A stretch of 64,000 bases of DNA from Streptantibioticus cattleyicolor NRRL 8057 = DSM 46488 (GCF_000240165.1 NC_017586.1:1-64000), one strand, 5' to 3'. Positions 42,224 to 51,166 are shown, counted from the stretch's first letter. Translations and numbers: made by a program. Notes: generated by a model not told the origin, from the letters alone.

Positions 42224-43209
42224 CTATGCGGATCCGTCCCGGGTGGCCCCGGCGTCCGTCCCCGCCGGGTCGGTGGCCTCCGGCAGCCAGTCGCGTTCCG
42301 GCCGGTACTCCAGCCACCGGTTGCGCCGGCCCGCCTCGGCGAACCCCCGCAGCAGCGCGGCGAGTCCGGGGCCGCCGTGCTCCCGGGACCACACCAGCGA
42401 CCAGGCGTACAGCGGCGTGGGGTCGGTCAGCGGCACCACGCGCAGCCCCTCGGCGGCGCCGGACGGCAGCGGGGCGTCGGCCGGGAAGAGCGAGAAGCCG
42501 TCCGGGGTGTTCCGCAGCCGGTCCAGGAAGTGCTCGACGCCCAGGTTGGCCGCGGCGGCCTCGTCCTCGATACCGAACCGCGCGGCGAACCGGCGCAGGA
42601 AGTCCAGGCGTTCGGGCGCCGCCGGGTACAGCAGCCGGCTGCCGCGCAGGTCGGCCGGGCGCAACGAGTCCGCGCCGGCGAGCGGATGGCCGGCGCCCAG
42701 CACCGCGTCCACCGGTTCCAGTCGCACCAGCCGGTGGGCCAGCGCCGCGTCGCGTCCGTCGCCGAGCGGATGGTGGCGGCCGAACCCGGCGTCGATCTCG
42801 CCGCGCAGCAACGCCGCCGCCGCGGCCGGCAGATCGCGTCCCCGGCCCACCTCCACCCCGGCCCCGCCGACCATCGCGTCCACCGCCCGGCGCACCGTGC
42901 GCAGCGGCGCGAACAGATGGCCCCAGACGTCCAGCCGCACCGGCCGGGCCTCCTGCCGTACCGCGGCCACCGCCACCGCGCCCGCCGCCAGCAGCGCCCG
43001 GGCCGGCTCCAGGAAGCGCGAACCGGCCTCGGTGAGCGTGACGTTGCGCCCGCCGCGCTCGAACAGCCGGGCCCGAGCGCCTCCTCCAGCCGTGCCATCC
43101 GCTTGGAGAGGGCCTGCTGGGTGAGGAACAACTCCTCGGCGGCGCGCCGGAATCCGCGGTGTTCGGCCACCGCGACGAACGCCCTCACCTGGGCCAGATC
43201 GAGATCCAC
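42224..43209 (-). pseudogene. LysR-family regulator with a one-base frameshift
   Basis: The first part is the winged helix-turn-helix from GTG 43209 (DLDLAQVRAFVAVAEHRGFRRAAEELFLTQQALSKRMARLEEALG). At 43070-43076 the frame changes. The natural continuation ARLFERGGRNVTLTEAGSRFLEPA lies in the next frame, and the whole effector domain follows to the stop at 42224. One base is missing in the GGGCCC context; adding it restores a normal protein of about 328 residues. It may be a sequencing error, a recent mutation, or programmed. An alternative start at 43236 lies inside the palindrome and is less likely. It is divergent from the quinone-oxidoreductase gene. Confidence 0.8.
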
Positions 43210-43227
43210 CGCACCGTCCTCGCCACC

Positions 43228-43244
43228 GACAACCATCGGTTGTC
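43228..43244. promoter_or_regulatory. LysR operator candidate
   Basis: GACAACC-ATC-GGTTGTC is a perfect seven-base inverted repeat around a three-base spacer in the divergent space between the LysR and oxidoreductase genes. A further GGTTGTTGG half-site follows at about 43257-43265. Confidence 0.6.
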
Positions 43245-43333
43245 AAGGTACCCGACCGGTTGTTGGACCACCCCTGCCCCCTGGCGGTTGCTGAAGACAT
43301 CGCGAGGGACGCGAGTGAGGAAGGGGAACCGGG

Positions 43334-44260
43334 ATGAAGGCGTTCGTACCAGGACCGGACGGCGGGGTCGTCCTGGCGGAGGTGGCGGAGCCGGTGCAGC
43401 GGCCCGGTGAGGCGCTGGTGAAGGTGGCGGCGTACTCGGTCAACCGGGGCGAGCACCTTCAGCTGGCCGGCCGGCTCGGCCGCCCCGGCGGTGACTGGCG
43501 GCCGGGCAAGGACGTGGCCGGGCTGGTGGTGCAGGCGGCGCCGGACGGTTCCGGCCCGCCCATCGGCCGCCGCGTGGTGGGCCATCCGCCGGCGGGCGGC
43601 TGGGCCGAGTACGTCACCGTACCCACCGACGCGCTGGCCGAGTTGCCGGAGGAGGTGGGGTGGGCGCAGGCCGCGGCGCTGCCGCTGGCCGGGCTGACCG
43701 CGTTGCGGCTGCTGCGGACGGTGGGCCACCCGGCCGGGCTGCGGCTGCTGCTCACCGGCGCCTCCGGCGGGGTGGGCCACTACCTGACCGAACTGGCCGC
43801 AGCCGCGGGCGCGTCGGTGACGGCGGTCACCCGCACCGAGGAGCGCGGGGCGGAACTGGTCGCCGCGGGCGCCGCGGCGGTGGTGCGCGACGTGGCGGAC
43901 GCCGAGGGGCCGTTCGACGTGGTGCTGGAGTCCACCGGTGGCCGGGCGCTGCCCGCCGCGCTGGCCAGGCTGGCGCCGCACGGCCGGCTGATCTGGTTCG
44001 GCCAGGCGAGCGGGGAGCCGGTGACCCTGGACTTCTTCGACTTCTTCGCGGGCCCGGTCGGCGCCTCCGTCAGCCACTTCAGCTACGCCGCGGACGACCG
44101 GCCGTACGGCCCCGACCTGCGGACCCTGGCGCGGCTGACCGCCGAGGGCCGGCTGCGTCCGCGGATCGGCCGGCTCGCCGACTGGCACGACACCGCGACC
44201 GTCCTGACCGACCTCGGCGCCCGGCGGATCCGCGGCAAGGCCGTCCTGACCGTCGGCTGA
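43334..44260 (+). CDS. Zinc-independent MDR quinone oxidoreductase
   Basis: The enzyme has 308 residues from ATG 43334 (MKAFVPGPDGGVVLAEVAEP). It is a medium-chain dehydrogenase: GroES-like first domain, then LTALRLLRTVG and LLLTGASGGVGHYLTELAAAAGASVTAVTRT with the NADP-binding loop. It has no Cys/His zinc ligands, so it belongs to the quinone-oxidoreductase group. It would reduce quinones or reactive enals with NADPH. It is 44 bases upstream of a SnoaL-like gene and divergent from LysR, so the LysR protein probably controls both. Confidence 0.9.
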   Translation: MKAFVPGPDGGVVLAEVAEPVQRPGEALVKVAAYSVNRGEHLQLAGRLGRPGGDWRPGKDVAGLVVQAAPDGSGPPIGRRVVGHPPAGGWAEYVTVPTDALAELPEEVGWAQAAALPLAGLTALRLLRTVGHPAGLRLLLTGASGGVGHYLTELAAAAGASVTAVTRTEERGAELVAAGAAAVVRDVADAEGPFDVVLESTGGRALPAALARLAPHGRLIWFGQASGEPVTLDFFDFFAGPVGASVSHFSYAADDRPYGPDLRTLARLTAEGRLRPRIGRLADWHDTATVLTDLGARRIRGKAVLTVG

Positions 44261-44304
44261 CCCCGCCCCCCGTAACACACCAACGAGACAGAGGGAAAGA
44301 CACC

Positions 44305-44724
44305 ATGACCCAGCTCGACCCGCGTACCGTCGTCGTCCGTTACGTCAACGCCGTGGCCGAGGGCGACCTCGCCACCATCCGGGACAGCTTCGCCGCCGAC
44401 GCCACCTGGACCTACCCCGGGGACCTGCCGCTGAGCCGGGTGTGGACCGGCCGTGACACCATCGTCGACGAGTTCCTGGGCGGCGCCGGCGCCCTGTTCG
44501 CGCCCGGCGGCGCACCGCGGATCACCCTGACCAACGTGGTCGCCGACGGCGAACAGGTGGTCGCCGAATGGACCTCGCGCGGTGTCGCCGCCGGTGGCCG
44601 CGCCTACGACAACGCCTGCCTCGGTGTCTTCACCGTGCGGGACGGGCGGATCACCTCGGTGCGCGAGTACACCGACACCCAGCACGCCGAACGCACCCTC
44701 TTCCCGGCCCCGCCCACCCGGTGA
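44305..44724 (+). CDS. SnoaL/NTF2-like protein
   Basis: The protein has 139 residues from ATG 44305 after GAGGGAAAG. It matches the NTF2 cone-shaped fold used by SnoaL-like proteins: VVRYVNAVAEGDLATIRDSFAADATWTYPG, then FLGGAGALFAPG, and the last strands VVAEWTSRGVAAGGRAYDNACLGVFTVRDGRITSVREYTDTQHA. Such proteins bind or isomerise small hydrophobic compounds. Its place directly after the oxidoreductase suggests a shared substrate. Confidence 0.88.
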   Translation: MTQLDPRTVVVRYVNAVAEGDLATIRDSFAADATWTYPGDLPLSRVWTGRDTIVDEFLGGAGALFAPGGAPRITLTNVVADGEQVVAEWTSRGVAAGGRAYDNACLGVFTVRDGRITSVREYTDTQHAERTLFPAPPTR

Positions 44725-44750
44725 ACCGGCCGTCCGCACCGGCGGCGCCG

Positions 44751-45233
44751 TCAGCCCAGCGCGACGGCGCGCCGGCGGACCACCAGGTACTGCGTGCCCA
44801 GCGTCACCGCCAGGTAGAGGTAGATGGTGGCGGGGCCGAGGAGGCCGGTGCCGGTGGTGTGGTCGATCCAGGCGTCCAGGCCGATGTGGGCGCCGATGGA
44901 CAGCAGCCACAGCACGGCGGTGGCTGCGGTGCCCTGGCGCAGCACCGTGCCGTCACCGTCCCGCCACACCCGGGTGGTTGCCCCACGGGCCGCGCCGAAC
45001 CCGGCCGCCATCACCTGCCCCGCCACCAGCAGCGCGATGGTGAGCGCGGCCGGCGGACGCGCCTTGGTCACCGACAGCACCCCGAAGACCAGGGCCACCA
45101 CGCCCAGCGCGGCGAGCACACACAACATCGGCACCGCTCCGCCCCCGAGCGCCGGACGCTGCCGGAACTGCCGTACCACCAGCAGCGCGAGGACCACCAG
45201 GCCGACCGCGGTCGCCCCACCCGGACCGTGCAC
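44751..45233 (-). CDS. Membrane protein, four to five helices
   Basis: The protein has 160 residues from a GTG at 45233. Hydrophobic segments occur at about residues 7-21, 33-55, 62-83, 103-119 and 131-150. GLLGPATIYLYLAVTLGTQYLVVRRRAVALG at the C-terminus resembles the DUF1453/CcdC-like small membrane family, but the match is not certain. It is convergent with the SnoaL-like gene. Function unknown. Confidence 0.6.
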   Translation of the reverse strand: MHGPGGATAVGLVVLALLVVRQFRQRPALGGGAVPMLCVLAALGVVALVFGVLSVTKARPPAALTIALLVAGQVMAAGFGAARGATTRVWRDGDGTVLRQGTAATAVLWLLSIGAHIGLDAWIDHTTGTGLLGPATIYLYLAVTLGTQYLVVRRRAVALG

Positions 45234-45275
45234 GTCCCACTCCCCCGTAAGTTCCCCGGATCACCGGTGCGGCGG

Positions 45276-47699
45276 TCAGGTTACCGGCAGTGGCACCAGT
45301 CGTTCGTCACCGGGCGGGACGATCAACTCCCGGTCGGGTAGGACCACATGGACCGGTGCCTCGTCCGAGGCGGGGACGCTGATGAGCATCTGGCCCGGCT
45401 TCATGCGCACCGTGATCCCCCAGTGGCCCCGGTAGCGCAGCGAGAAGCCGTACTCGGACAACTCCGGCAGCGGCGCCGGGTCGAGCCACAGGGCCTCGCC
45501 GCGGGTCTCCAGTCCGGTCAGGCCGCGCTGGACGAGGTCGAGGGTGCCGGCCATGGCGCCGAGGTGGATGCCCTCGGCGGTGGTGCCGCCCTGCACGTCG
45601 GCCACGTCGCCGGTGAGCGCCTCGTGGCAGTAGGCCCACGCCTCGGCGCGCCGGGCGCGGGCCAGCACCCAGCCGTGGACCAGCCCGCTGAGGGTGGAGC
45701 CGTGGCTGGTGCGCCGCAGGTAGTAGTCGACGGTGGCCCGCCAGGTGTCGTCGTCGAGCCGGTGGCCGAGTCGGTGGAGGAGCCCGGAGAGTTCGGCGGG
45801 CGAGAAGAGGTATCCCAGCATCAGCACGTCGGCCTGCTTGGACGCCTGGTAGCGGTTGACGGTGTCGCCCTCGGCCTCCAGGATGCGGTCCAGGCGGCGG
45901 ATGTCGCCGTAGGTCGCGCGGTAGCGTTCCCAGTCGAGTTCGGCCAGGTCGCCGTAGCCGTCGAACTGGCTGACCACGCCCCGGTGGAACGGCACCCGCA
46001 TGCGACGTGAGACGTCCTGCCAGCGGTCGGTCTCCTCCTCGCCCAGGCCGAGGCGTTCCCGCAGTTCGGCGTGGCGCGGGGCGGGCAGCGCGGCGATCAG
46101 GTCGAGGGCGCGGGCCAGCACCCAGGCGGCGGTGACGTTGGTGTAGGCGTTGTCGTCCAGCCCCGGTGCCGGGGCGCCGGGGTAGGCGTCGTGGTATTCG
46201 TCGGGGCCGACCACACCGCGGATCCGGTAGCGCTCCAGCACCGGGTCGTACTCGGCCCGGTGCGACCAGAAGCGGGCGATCTGCGCCATCGTCTCGACGC
46301 CCTTGGTGTGCATGAACTCGCTGTCGCCGGTGGCCTGTCCGTACTGCCAGATGTTGTAGGCGACGGCCGAGCCGACGTGGCTCTGCAACCGGGAGTGGTC
46401 GGCGAGCCAGCGGCCCGAGCGCGGGTTGAGGTGCAGGGTCTGGGTCTCCTCGCGGCCGTCGGAGCCGCTCTGCCACGGATACATCGCGCCGGCGTACCCG
46501 GCGGCGCGGGCGGCCCGGCACGCCTGCGGCAGCCTGCGGTGGCGGTAGGTGAGCAGGGCCCGGGAGACCTCGGGGAAGTGCAGGTTGAGGTAGGGCAGCA
46601 CGAACAGCTCGTCCCAGAAGACGTGGCCGCGGTACGCCTCGCCGTGCAGGCCGCGGGCGGGGACGCCGACATCGAGTTCGGCGGTGTGCGGGGAGAGGGT
46701 CTGCAGGACGTGGAACAGGTGCAGGCGCAGGATGCGTCCGGGCTCGCCGGGGACGTCGAGGTCGGCCCGGCGCCACAACTGCCGCCAGGCGGAGTGGTGG
46801 GCGGCGAGGAGGGCGGGGAAGCCGGGGGCCTGGGCCACCGCCTCCACCGCGGCGCCCTGCGGGTCGTTGATCGCCGGGTCGCGTGAGGTGTGCAGGGCGA
46901 CGACCTTGTCGACGGTGACCGGTGCCCCCGGCGCGACGGGCACCGTCAGCCGGTGCGCCGCGGTGCGCTCCCCCAGCCGGGCCCGCATCGGCACCGGCGC
47001 GGTCCCTTCGGCGGCGTGGGCCTGGGTGCGGGCGGCGAGCGCGATCCGGATGCCGGAGGTGACGGTGGCGCAGCGCAGCCGCAGGATGTCGGGGGCCTCG
47101 GTGCCGACACGTACCTGGCCGAGGTGGTGGCCGGCGAGTTCGCGGTAGCGGGCCACGCCGGAGTTGTCGACCCGGCCGTCGAGCCCGGACTCCACCTCCA
47201 GGGTGCCGGAGAAGTCCTCGGCGGTGAACGTGGTGCGTACCGCGGCGAGATGGGGGTCGCCCATGTGCACCAGCCGGGTCTGCTCGACGCCGAGGTGGCG
47301 TCCGGCGCGGTCGGTGAAGCGCAGCCAGCGGGTGAGGGTGCCGCCGCGCAGGTCGAGCGTCTGGCGGTAGGCGACCAGCCCCGGGTCCTCGGGGGTGAGC
47401 CAGCGGGTGCCGGGGCGGCCCCCGGGTTCGACGGCGATCCGGTAGCGCAGTGGGAGCCAGTTGGGGAGGTTGACCAGGTCCTCGTTCTCCACCCGGTGGC
47501 CGTCGACGACGGAGACCAGCCGGTTGTAGCAGCCGGCCGCGTAGGTGCCCGGGTAGTGGGCGGCGCCGCCGGTGACCTCGGTGGCGGCGCCCCGGGTGGC
47601 GAAGTAGCCGTTGCCCAGGGTGCACAGCGATTCGCGCAGCCGTTCCTCGGCCGGGTCCCAGCCGATGTAGCTGAAGGAGAAGCCCTCCGGGTCGGCCAT
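45276..47699 (-). CDS. GH65 family disaccharide phosphorylase
   Basis: The enzyme has 807 residues from ATG 47699, a normal length for the family. Order: N-terminal beta-sandwich with LGNGYFATRGAATEV, then the (alpha/alpha)6 barrel with HVFWDELFVLPYLNLHFPEV, AMYPWQSGSDGREETQTLHLNP and RIRGVVGPDEYHD, where the Glu is the general acid; SKQADVLMLGYLF and RRTSHGSTLSGLVHGWVLAR bind phosphate. Maltose, trehalose, kojibiose and nigerose are known substrates in this family; which applies is unclear. The product beta-glucose 1-phosphate would feed the mutase encoded one base upstream. Confidence 0.93.
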   Translation of the reverse strand: MADPEGFSFSYIGWDPAEERLRESLCTLGNGYFATRGAATEVTGGAAHYPGTYAAGCYNRLVSVVDGHRVENEDLVNLPNWLPLRYRIAVEPGGRPGTRWLTPEDPGLVAYRQTLDLRGGTLTRWLRFTDRAGRHLGVEQTRLVHMGDPHLAAVRTTFTAEDFSGTLEVESGLDGRVDNSGVARYRELAGHHLGQVRVGTEAPDILRLRCATVTSGIRIALAARTQAHAAEGTAPVPMRARLGERTAAHRLTVPVAPGAPVTVDKVVALHTSRDPAINDPQGAAVEAVAQAPGFPALLAAHHSAWRQLWRRADLDVPGEPGRILRLHLFHVLQTLSPHTAELDVGVPARGLHGEAYRGHVFWDELFVLPYLNLHFPEVSRALLTYRHRRLPQACRAARAAGYAGAMYPWQSGSDGREETQTLHLNPRSGRWLADHSRLQSHVGSAVAYNIWQYGQATGDSEFMHTKGVETMAQIARFWSHRAEYDPVLERYRIRGVVGPDEYHDAYPGAPAPGLDDNAYTNVTAAWVLARALDLIAALPAPRHAELRERLGLGEEETDRWQDVSRRMRVPFHRGVVSQFDGYGDLAELDWERYRATYGDIRRLDRILEAEGDTVNRYQASKQADVLMLGYLFSPAELSGLLHRLGHRLDDDTWRATVDYYLRRTSHGSTLSGLVHGWVLARARRAEAWAYCHEALTGDVADVQGGTTAEGIHLGAMAGTLDLVQRGLTGLETRGEALWLDPAPLPELSEYGFSLRYRGHWGITVRMKPGQMLISVPASDEAPVHVVLPDRELIVPPGDERLVPLPVT

Positions 47700-47700
47700 G

Positions 47701-48489
47701 TCAGCCTCCCGCCGGGCGGAGCAGTCGCGTCAGGTCGGTGACGATCAGGTCGGCGCCGTGCGCGGTCAGCTCGGCGGTGGCCCGGCCGCCGGTGCGGTCG
47801 ACCCCGATCACCGGGTGGAAGCCGCCGCGGCGGGCGGCCTCGGTCCCGGCCGGGGCGTCCTCGGCGACCGCGGTGCGGTCCGGGCGGTGGCCCAGACGGC
47901 GGGCGGCGTGCCGGAAGAGCGCCGGGTCGGGCTTGCCGGGCAGCCCCAGCCGGGCCGCCTCCCGGCCGTCCACCACGAGGTCGAGGAGGGCGTCCACCCC
48001 GGCCGCGCGCAGCGCCTGCGAGGCGTGCCGGGAGGCGGAGACGGCGGCGCGCGCCACCCCGGCGCGGCGCAGCGCGCGCAGCAGCCGTACGGCGTCCGGC
48101 CACGCGGTGACCGGACCCGCGGTCAGCGCGACGGTGAGCAGGCGGTCCTTGGCGGCGGCGACGGCGTGCACGGTGCCGGTGCCGGGCGGGTCGCCGGGGT
48201 GGCCGGCGGGCAGGCGCAGGGCGCGCGAGGCGAGGAAGGCGGCGGCGCCGTCGAGGCGGGAGGCGCCGTCGACGTGGGCGCGGTACTCGGCGTCCGGGTC
48301 GAAGGGGCGGTCGTCGCCGTGGGCCCGCAGGCAGGCGTCGAACGCCTCCTTCCAAGCGGCGGCGTGCAGCCGCGCGGTGTCGGTGATCACCCCGTCGGTG
48401 TCGAGGAGCACCGCCCGCACCCCGTCCAGGGCCGGCCCGGGCACCTCGGTCGCCCATGGTCCGCCGGGGGCGTCACCGCCGTACCCCAT
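47701..48489 (-). CDS. HAD-type beta-phosphoglucomutase
   Basis: The enzyme has 262 residues from ATG 48489. The N-terminal catalytic motif is LLDTDGVITDTARLHAAAWKEAFD (D-x-D), followed by the cap domain, then AAVSASRHASQALRAAGVD for motif II and KPDPALFRHAARRLG with motif III Lys; AVAEDAPAGTEAARRGGFHPVIGVDRTG has motif IV. This order matches beta-phosphoglucomutase, which converts beta-glucose 1-phosphate to glucose 6-phosphate. TGACATG joins it to the downstream GH65 gene, so both enzymes form one path. Confidence 0.9.
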   Translation of the reverse strand: MGYGGDAPGGPWATEVPGPALDGVRAVLLDTDGVITDTARLHAAAWKEAFDACLRAHGDDRPFDPDAEYRAHVDGASRLDGAAAFLASRALRLPAGHPGDPPGTGTVHAVAAAKDRLLTVALTAGPVTAWPDAVRLLRALRRAGVARAAVSASRHASQALRAAGVDALLDLVVDGREAARLGLPGKPDPALFRHAARRLGHRPDRTAVAEDAPAGTEAARRGGFHPVIGVDRTGGRATAELTAHGADLIVTDLTRLLRPAGG

Positions 48490-48849
48490 GGCCGCCTCGC
48501 CTCCTCACCGTGCCGTGCCCCACCCCCAGGTTCCCCGCCCCCCGCCGCCCCGGCATCCGCAGACGGCGGACACGGGGTACCCGGCCCGCGCGAAGACCGC
48601 CCGGCGACCGCCGTCCGGGTGAGCCGAGCGGATCGCGGCGGCGCGCGCCGGGGCCGGGCGGGGTGAGGCCGCGCGGACGGGGCGGGGGCGCGGCCGGTAG
48701 GGCCGTCCGGGCGGCCATCCGTCTGCCGACGGCTCCGGCGGGGTGAGGGCGGGCTCGGTCCCCCGTTGTTCTGGACCCACCTGAACCCCTACGGCCGGTT
48801 CGAGCTGGACAATGAGTTTCCACCTCGGCCTCGCTGTTGTGGCGTAAGC
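48490..48849. other. Intergenic region with a possible transposase scar
   Basis: There is no intact gene. On the + strand, 48766-48810 reads FWTHLNPYGRFELD, which resembles the C-terminal end of Tn3-family transposases, then turns into unrelated sequence. It is too short to be sure. The rest is GC-rich with no clear motif. Confidence 0.35.
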
Positions 48850-49542
48850 CTAGGTGGCCTGGCCTGAATCGTCGGTCAGAGCAGCCGCGGTCAAGGTGAG
48901 GTGCTGGACCAGGACCGCGGCTGCGGTGTCGGCGTCACGGGCCAGCACCGCCTCCTCCAGCATGCGGTGTTCCTTGGTGCCGTCCCGGTCGGGGTTGCGG
49001 TGCGCCGACCAACGGCGGGCCAGCTCACTCGCGGTCCACAACCGGTCGAAGGTCTCCAGCAGCGCGCGGTTGCCACACCCCTCCAGCAACGTGCGGTGGA
49101 AGGCCCGGTGAGCCTCGGCCCAGGCGCCGGTGTAGTACTCGCCCTCCTCCGGCACGTACGCCGGAGTACGCACCAGACGATGGTGGGCGGCCCGCACGCG
49201 GGCCTCCCACTCGACGTCGCCGCGCTCGATGGACATGCGCAGGACGACCGGTTCGACGGTCCGACGGGCTTCCGCGATCTCCTGCCAGCGGCGGTCGGAG
49301 AAGGACGGGACCGCGAAACCGCGGTTGGGCAGCCGGTCGGCGAGCCCCTCGCCGACCACCCGGACGAGCGCCTCGCGCACCACGGCCAGGCTCACGCCCT
49401 GCTCCTTGGCGAGCTCCTGCGGTTTGAGGGGCGCGCCGGGGGGATGGTCCCCGCGCATGATCGCGTCCCGCAGGTGTGCGTAGACCTGCTCGGAAAGCAT
49501 CTGCTTCCCCGGCGGGCTCGAGGAGTGCGCCGTCTGAGTCAT
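48850..49542 (-). CDS. GntR-family regulator with FCD domain
   Basis: The protein has 230 residues from ATG 49542. The winged helix-turn-helix reads LSEQVYAHLRDAIMRGDHPPGAPLKPQELAKEQGVSLAVVREALVRVVGEGLADRLPNRGFAVPSF. The FCD effector domain follows, with RRTVEPVVLRMSIERG, the metal-ligand helices ending AHRAFHRTLLEGCGNRALLETFDRLW, and EHRMLEEAVLARDADTAAAVLVQHL. The family binds metals and small carboxylates. It is divergent from the PEBP gene, with an AT-rich palindrome between. Confidence 0.93.
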   Translation of the reverse strand: MTQTAHSSSPPGKQMLSEQVYAHLRDAIMRGDHPPGAPLKPQELAKEQGVSLAVVREALVRVVGEGLADRLPNRGFAVPSFSDRRWQEIAEARRTVEPVVLRMSIERGDVEWEARVRAAHHRLVRTPAYVPEEGEYYTGAWAEAHRAFHRTLLEGCGNRALLETFDRLWTASELARRWSAHRNPDRDGTKEHRMLEEAVLARDADTAAAVLVQHLTLTAAALTDDSGQAT

Positions 49543-49566
49543 GAGCTCATCCTAGACGATCCATTG

Positions 49567-49580
49567 GATAATCGATTATC
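49567..49580. promoter_or_regulatory. GntR operator candidate
   Basis: GATAATCGATTATC is a 14-base perfect palindrome, strikingly AT-rich for this genome. It lies in the 98-base divergent space between the GntR and PEBP genes. Confidence 0.65.
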
Positions 49581-49640
49581 AGTGTTGCTGTCGATTCAGC
49601 AGCCCATGAGGGCGCCCTCGTCCGGAAAGGAACGACCGCT

Positions 49641-50174
49641 GTGCCTGTCGACGGCCCCTTCGCCCGCCTCCCCCAGGCGGCCTCGTTCACCGTCACCAGC
49701 ACCACCGTCTCCGACGGCGCCGCGTGGCCGCCCGAGCAGCACTCCTCCGGCCTGCCCGGCGGGAAGGACATATCCCCGCAGCTGTCCTGGAGCGGCGCCC
49801 CGGACGGCACCAAGAGCTATGCCGTCACCGTCTACGACCCCGACGCCCCCACCGGGTCCGGGTTCTGGCACTGGGCGGTCGCCGACATCCCCGCCACGGT
49901 CACCGAGCTGCCCGAGGGCGCCGGCGACGACACCGGCTCACATCTGCCCGAGGGCGCCTATCAGTTGCCCAACGACGCCCGCGTGGCCCGCTACATCGGC
50001 GCCGCCCCGCCGGCCGGACACGGCCCGCACCGTTACTTCGTCGTGGTGCACGCCCTCGACATCCCCTCGACAGGCGTCCCGGCCGACGCCACACCGGCCG
50101 TCCTCGGCTTCACCATGGCCGGTCACACCCTCGGACGCGCGGTGTTGACCGCCACTGCCGAAACGCCCGCCTGA
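49641..50174 (+). CDS. YbhB/YbcL-type PEBP protein
   Basis: The protein has 177 residues from GTG 49641 after AAAGGA. It contains the phosphatidylethanolamine-binding-protein signatures: KDISPQLSWSGAPDGTKSYAVTVYDPDAPTGSGFWHWAVADIP, and GPHRYFVVVHALD. The anion-binding pocket residues (D-x-D-A-P and H-W) are present. Bacterial members are soluble and of unclear role, often labelled Raf-kinase-inhibitor-like. It is 33 bases upstream of the SCO6745-like gene and divergent from GntR, so all three are probably linked. Confidence 0.92.
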   Translation: MPVDGPFARLPQAASFTVTSTTVSDGAAWPPEQHSSGLPGGKDISPQLSWSGAPDGTKSYAVTVYDPDAPTGSGFWHWAVADIPATVTELPEGAGDDTGSHLPEGAYQLPNDARVARYIGAAPPAGHGPHRYFVVVHALDIPSTGVPADATPAVLGFTMAGHTLGRAVLTATAETPA

Positions 50175-50207
50175 CAGCGCCGCCCGACTCCCGGAGACAC
50201 CACCGCC

Positions 50208-51098
50208 ATGCACCTCGACACTCTTCCCGGCGGCGCCGGCGACGGCCCGATGGACCTCAATGCCGTCCGTGACGTCAGCCACGCCGTCAGCGACGCCCAC
50301 CTGTTCATCTACCTCGTCCCCGAGACCGCCGAGGAGGCGGCCGGGCTCGGCGTGACCGACCGCGGGCCGGCGTATCTGGCCTTCCGGTCGGCCGCGATGG
50401 GCGCGGTTCCGTGGCAGGTCACGCTCGCGGCCTTCTACAACTTCAGTCCGCGGGCAGTGCGGGCCATGGCGGGCGTGTGGGACGCCGCGCCGCCGGAGCG
50501 GTGGCAGGCCGCCCGCTTCCGGGCCGCCGGCCGTGCGATGCGGCGCGTCGACGTCCATCCCACGGATGACCACCTTGCCGAGGCGCGCTCGCTGATCGAC
50601 CCGGTCGTCGCCGGTGCCGACTACGCCGGCAAGGTGCTGGCCGCCGCGAACGCCTCGGTCGCGCTTCCCCCCGATCCCCTCGTCGCGCTCTGGCAGCAGA
50701 TCACGGTGGCGCGCGAGTGGCGCGGCGACGCCCATCTCGTCGTACTCGCCGACAACGGCCTCGGGCCCTGCGACTGCCTCGTTCTGCACACCGCGACCGG
50801 CCGCCTCCCCACAGCTCTCGCGCGAGCGACCCGCCAGTGGGACGACGAGGAGTGGAGCGCGGCGACGGCACGCCTCGTCGCGCGCGGCTGGCTCGACTCC
50901 GACGCCATGGTCACCGACGCCGGCAGTGCGGCACGCGAGCGCATCGAAGTGGAGACGGACGAGCACTGCGCCGCGCTGTGGGCACCGATCGGCGACGCAG
51001 GCGCCCGCCGCTTCGCCTCGCTCATCGCGCCGATCACCAACGCGTTCACCGCAGCAGGGACGTTCCAGGGCGTTCACGGACAGTCTGATCCCGCATGA
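50208..51098 (+). CDS. SCO6745/SalK-like protein
   Basis: The protein has 296 residues from ATG 50208. The first half is all-alpha: DVSHAVSDAHLFIYLVPETAEEAAGLGVTDRGPAYLAFRSAAMGAVPWQVTLAAFYNFSPRAVR. The second half, LWQQITVAREWRGDAHLVVLADNGLGPCDCLVLHTATG, ends in a winged-helix-like segment (EEWSAATARLVARGWLDSDAMVTDAGSAARERIEVETD). This arrangement is that of the streptomycete SCO6745 family, also seen in lantibiotic SalK-like proteins. It may be a transcription factor or binding protein. It follows the PEBP gene in an operon. Confidence 0.85.
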   Translation: MHLDTLPGGAGDGPMDLNAVRDVSHAVSDAHLFIYLVPETAEEAAGLGVTDRGPAYLAFRSAAMGAVPWQVTLAAFYNFSPRAVRAMAGVWDAAPPERWQAARFRAAGRAMRRVDVHPTDDHLAEARSLIDPVVAGADYAGKVLAAANASVALPPDPLVALWQQITVAREWRGDAHLVVLADNGLGPCDCLVLHTATGRLPTALARATRQWDDEEWSAATARLVARGWLDSDAMVTDAGSAARERIEVETDEHCAALWAPIGDAGARRFASLIAPITNAFTAAGTFQGVHGQSDPA

Positions 51099-51166
51099 AC
51101 GGTCCTGTGCCGGAGCAAGATCAATCGCACCCGGCCGGGCACAGCGGCGTACCTGACCGCGGTGGC

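Noticed and set aside
42224-44278. 684-residue minus-strand frame reaching across the oxidoreductase gene
   Set aside because: Only the LysR effector-domain part is real; the upstream part is antisense to the MDR gene. The proper N-terminus is in another frame.
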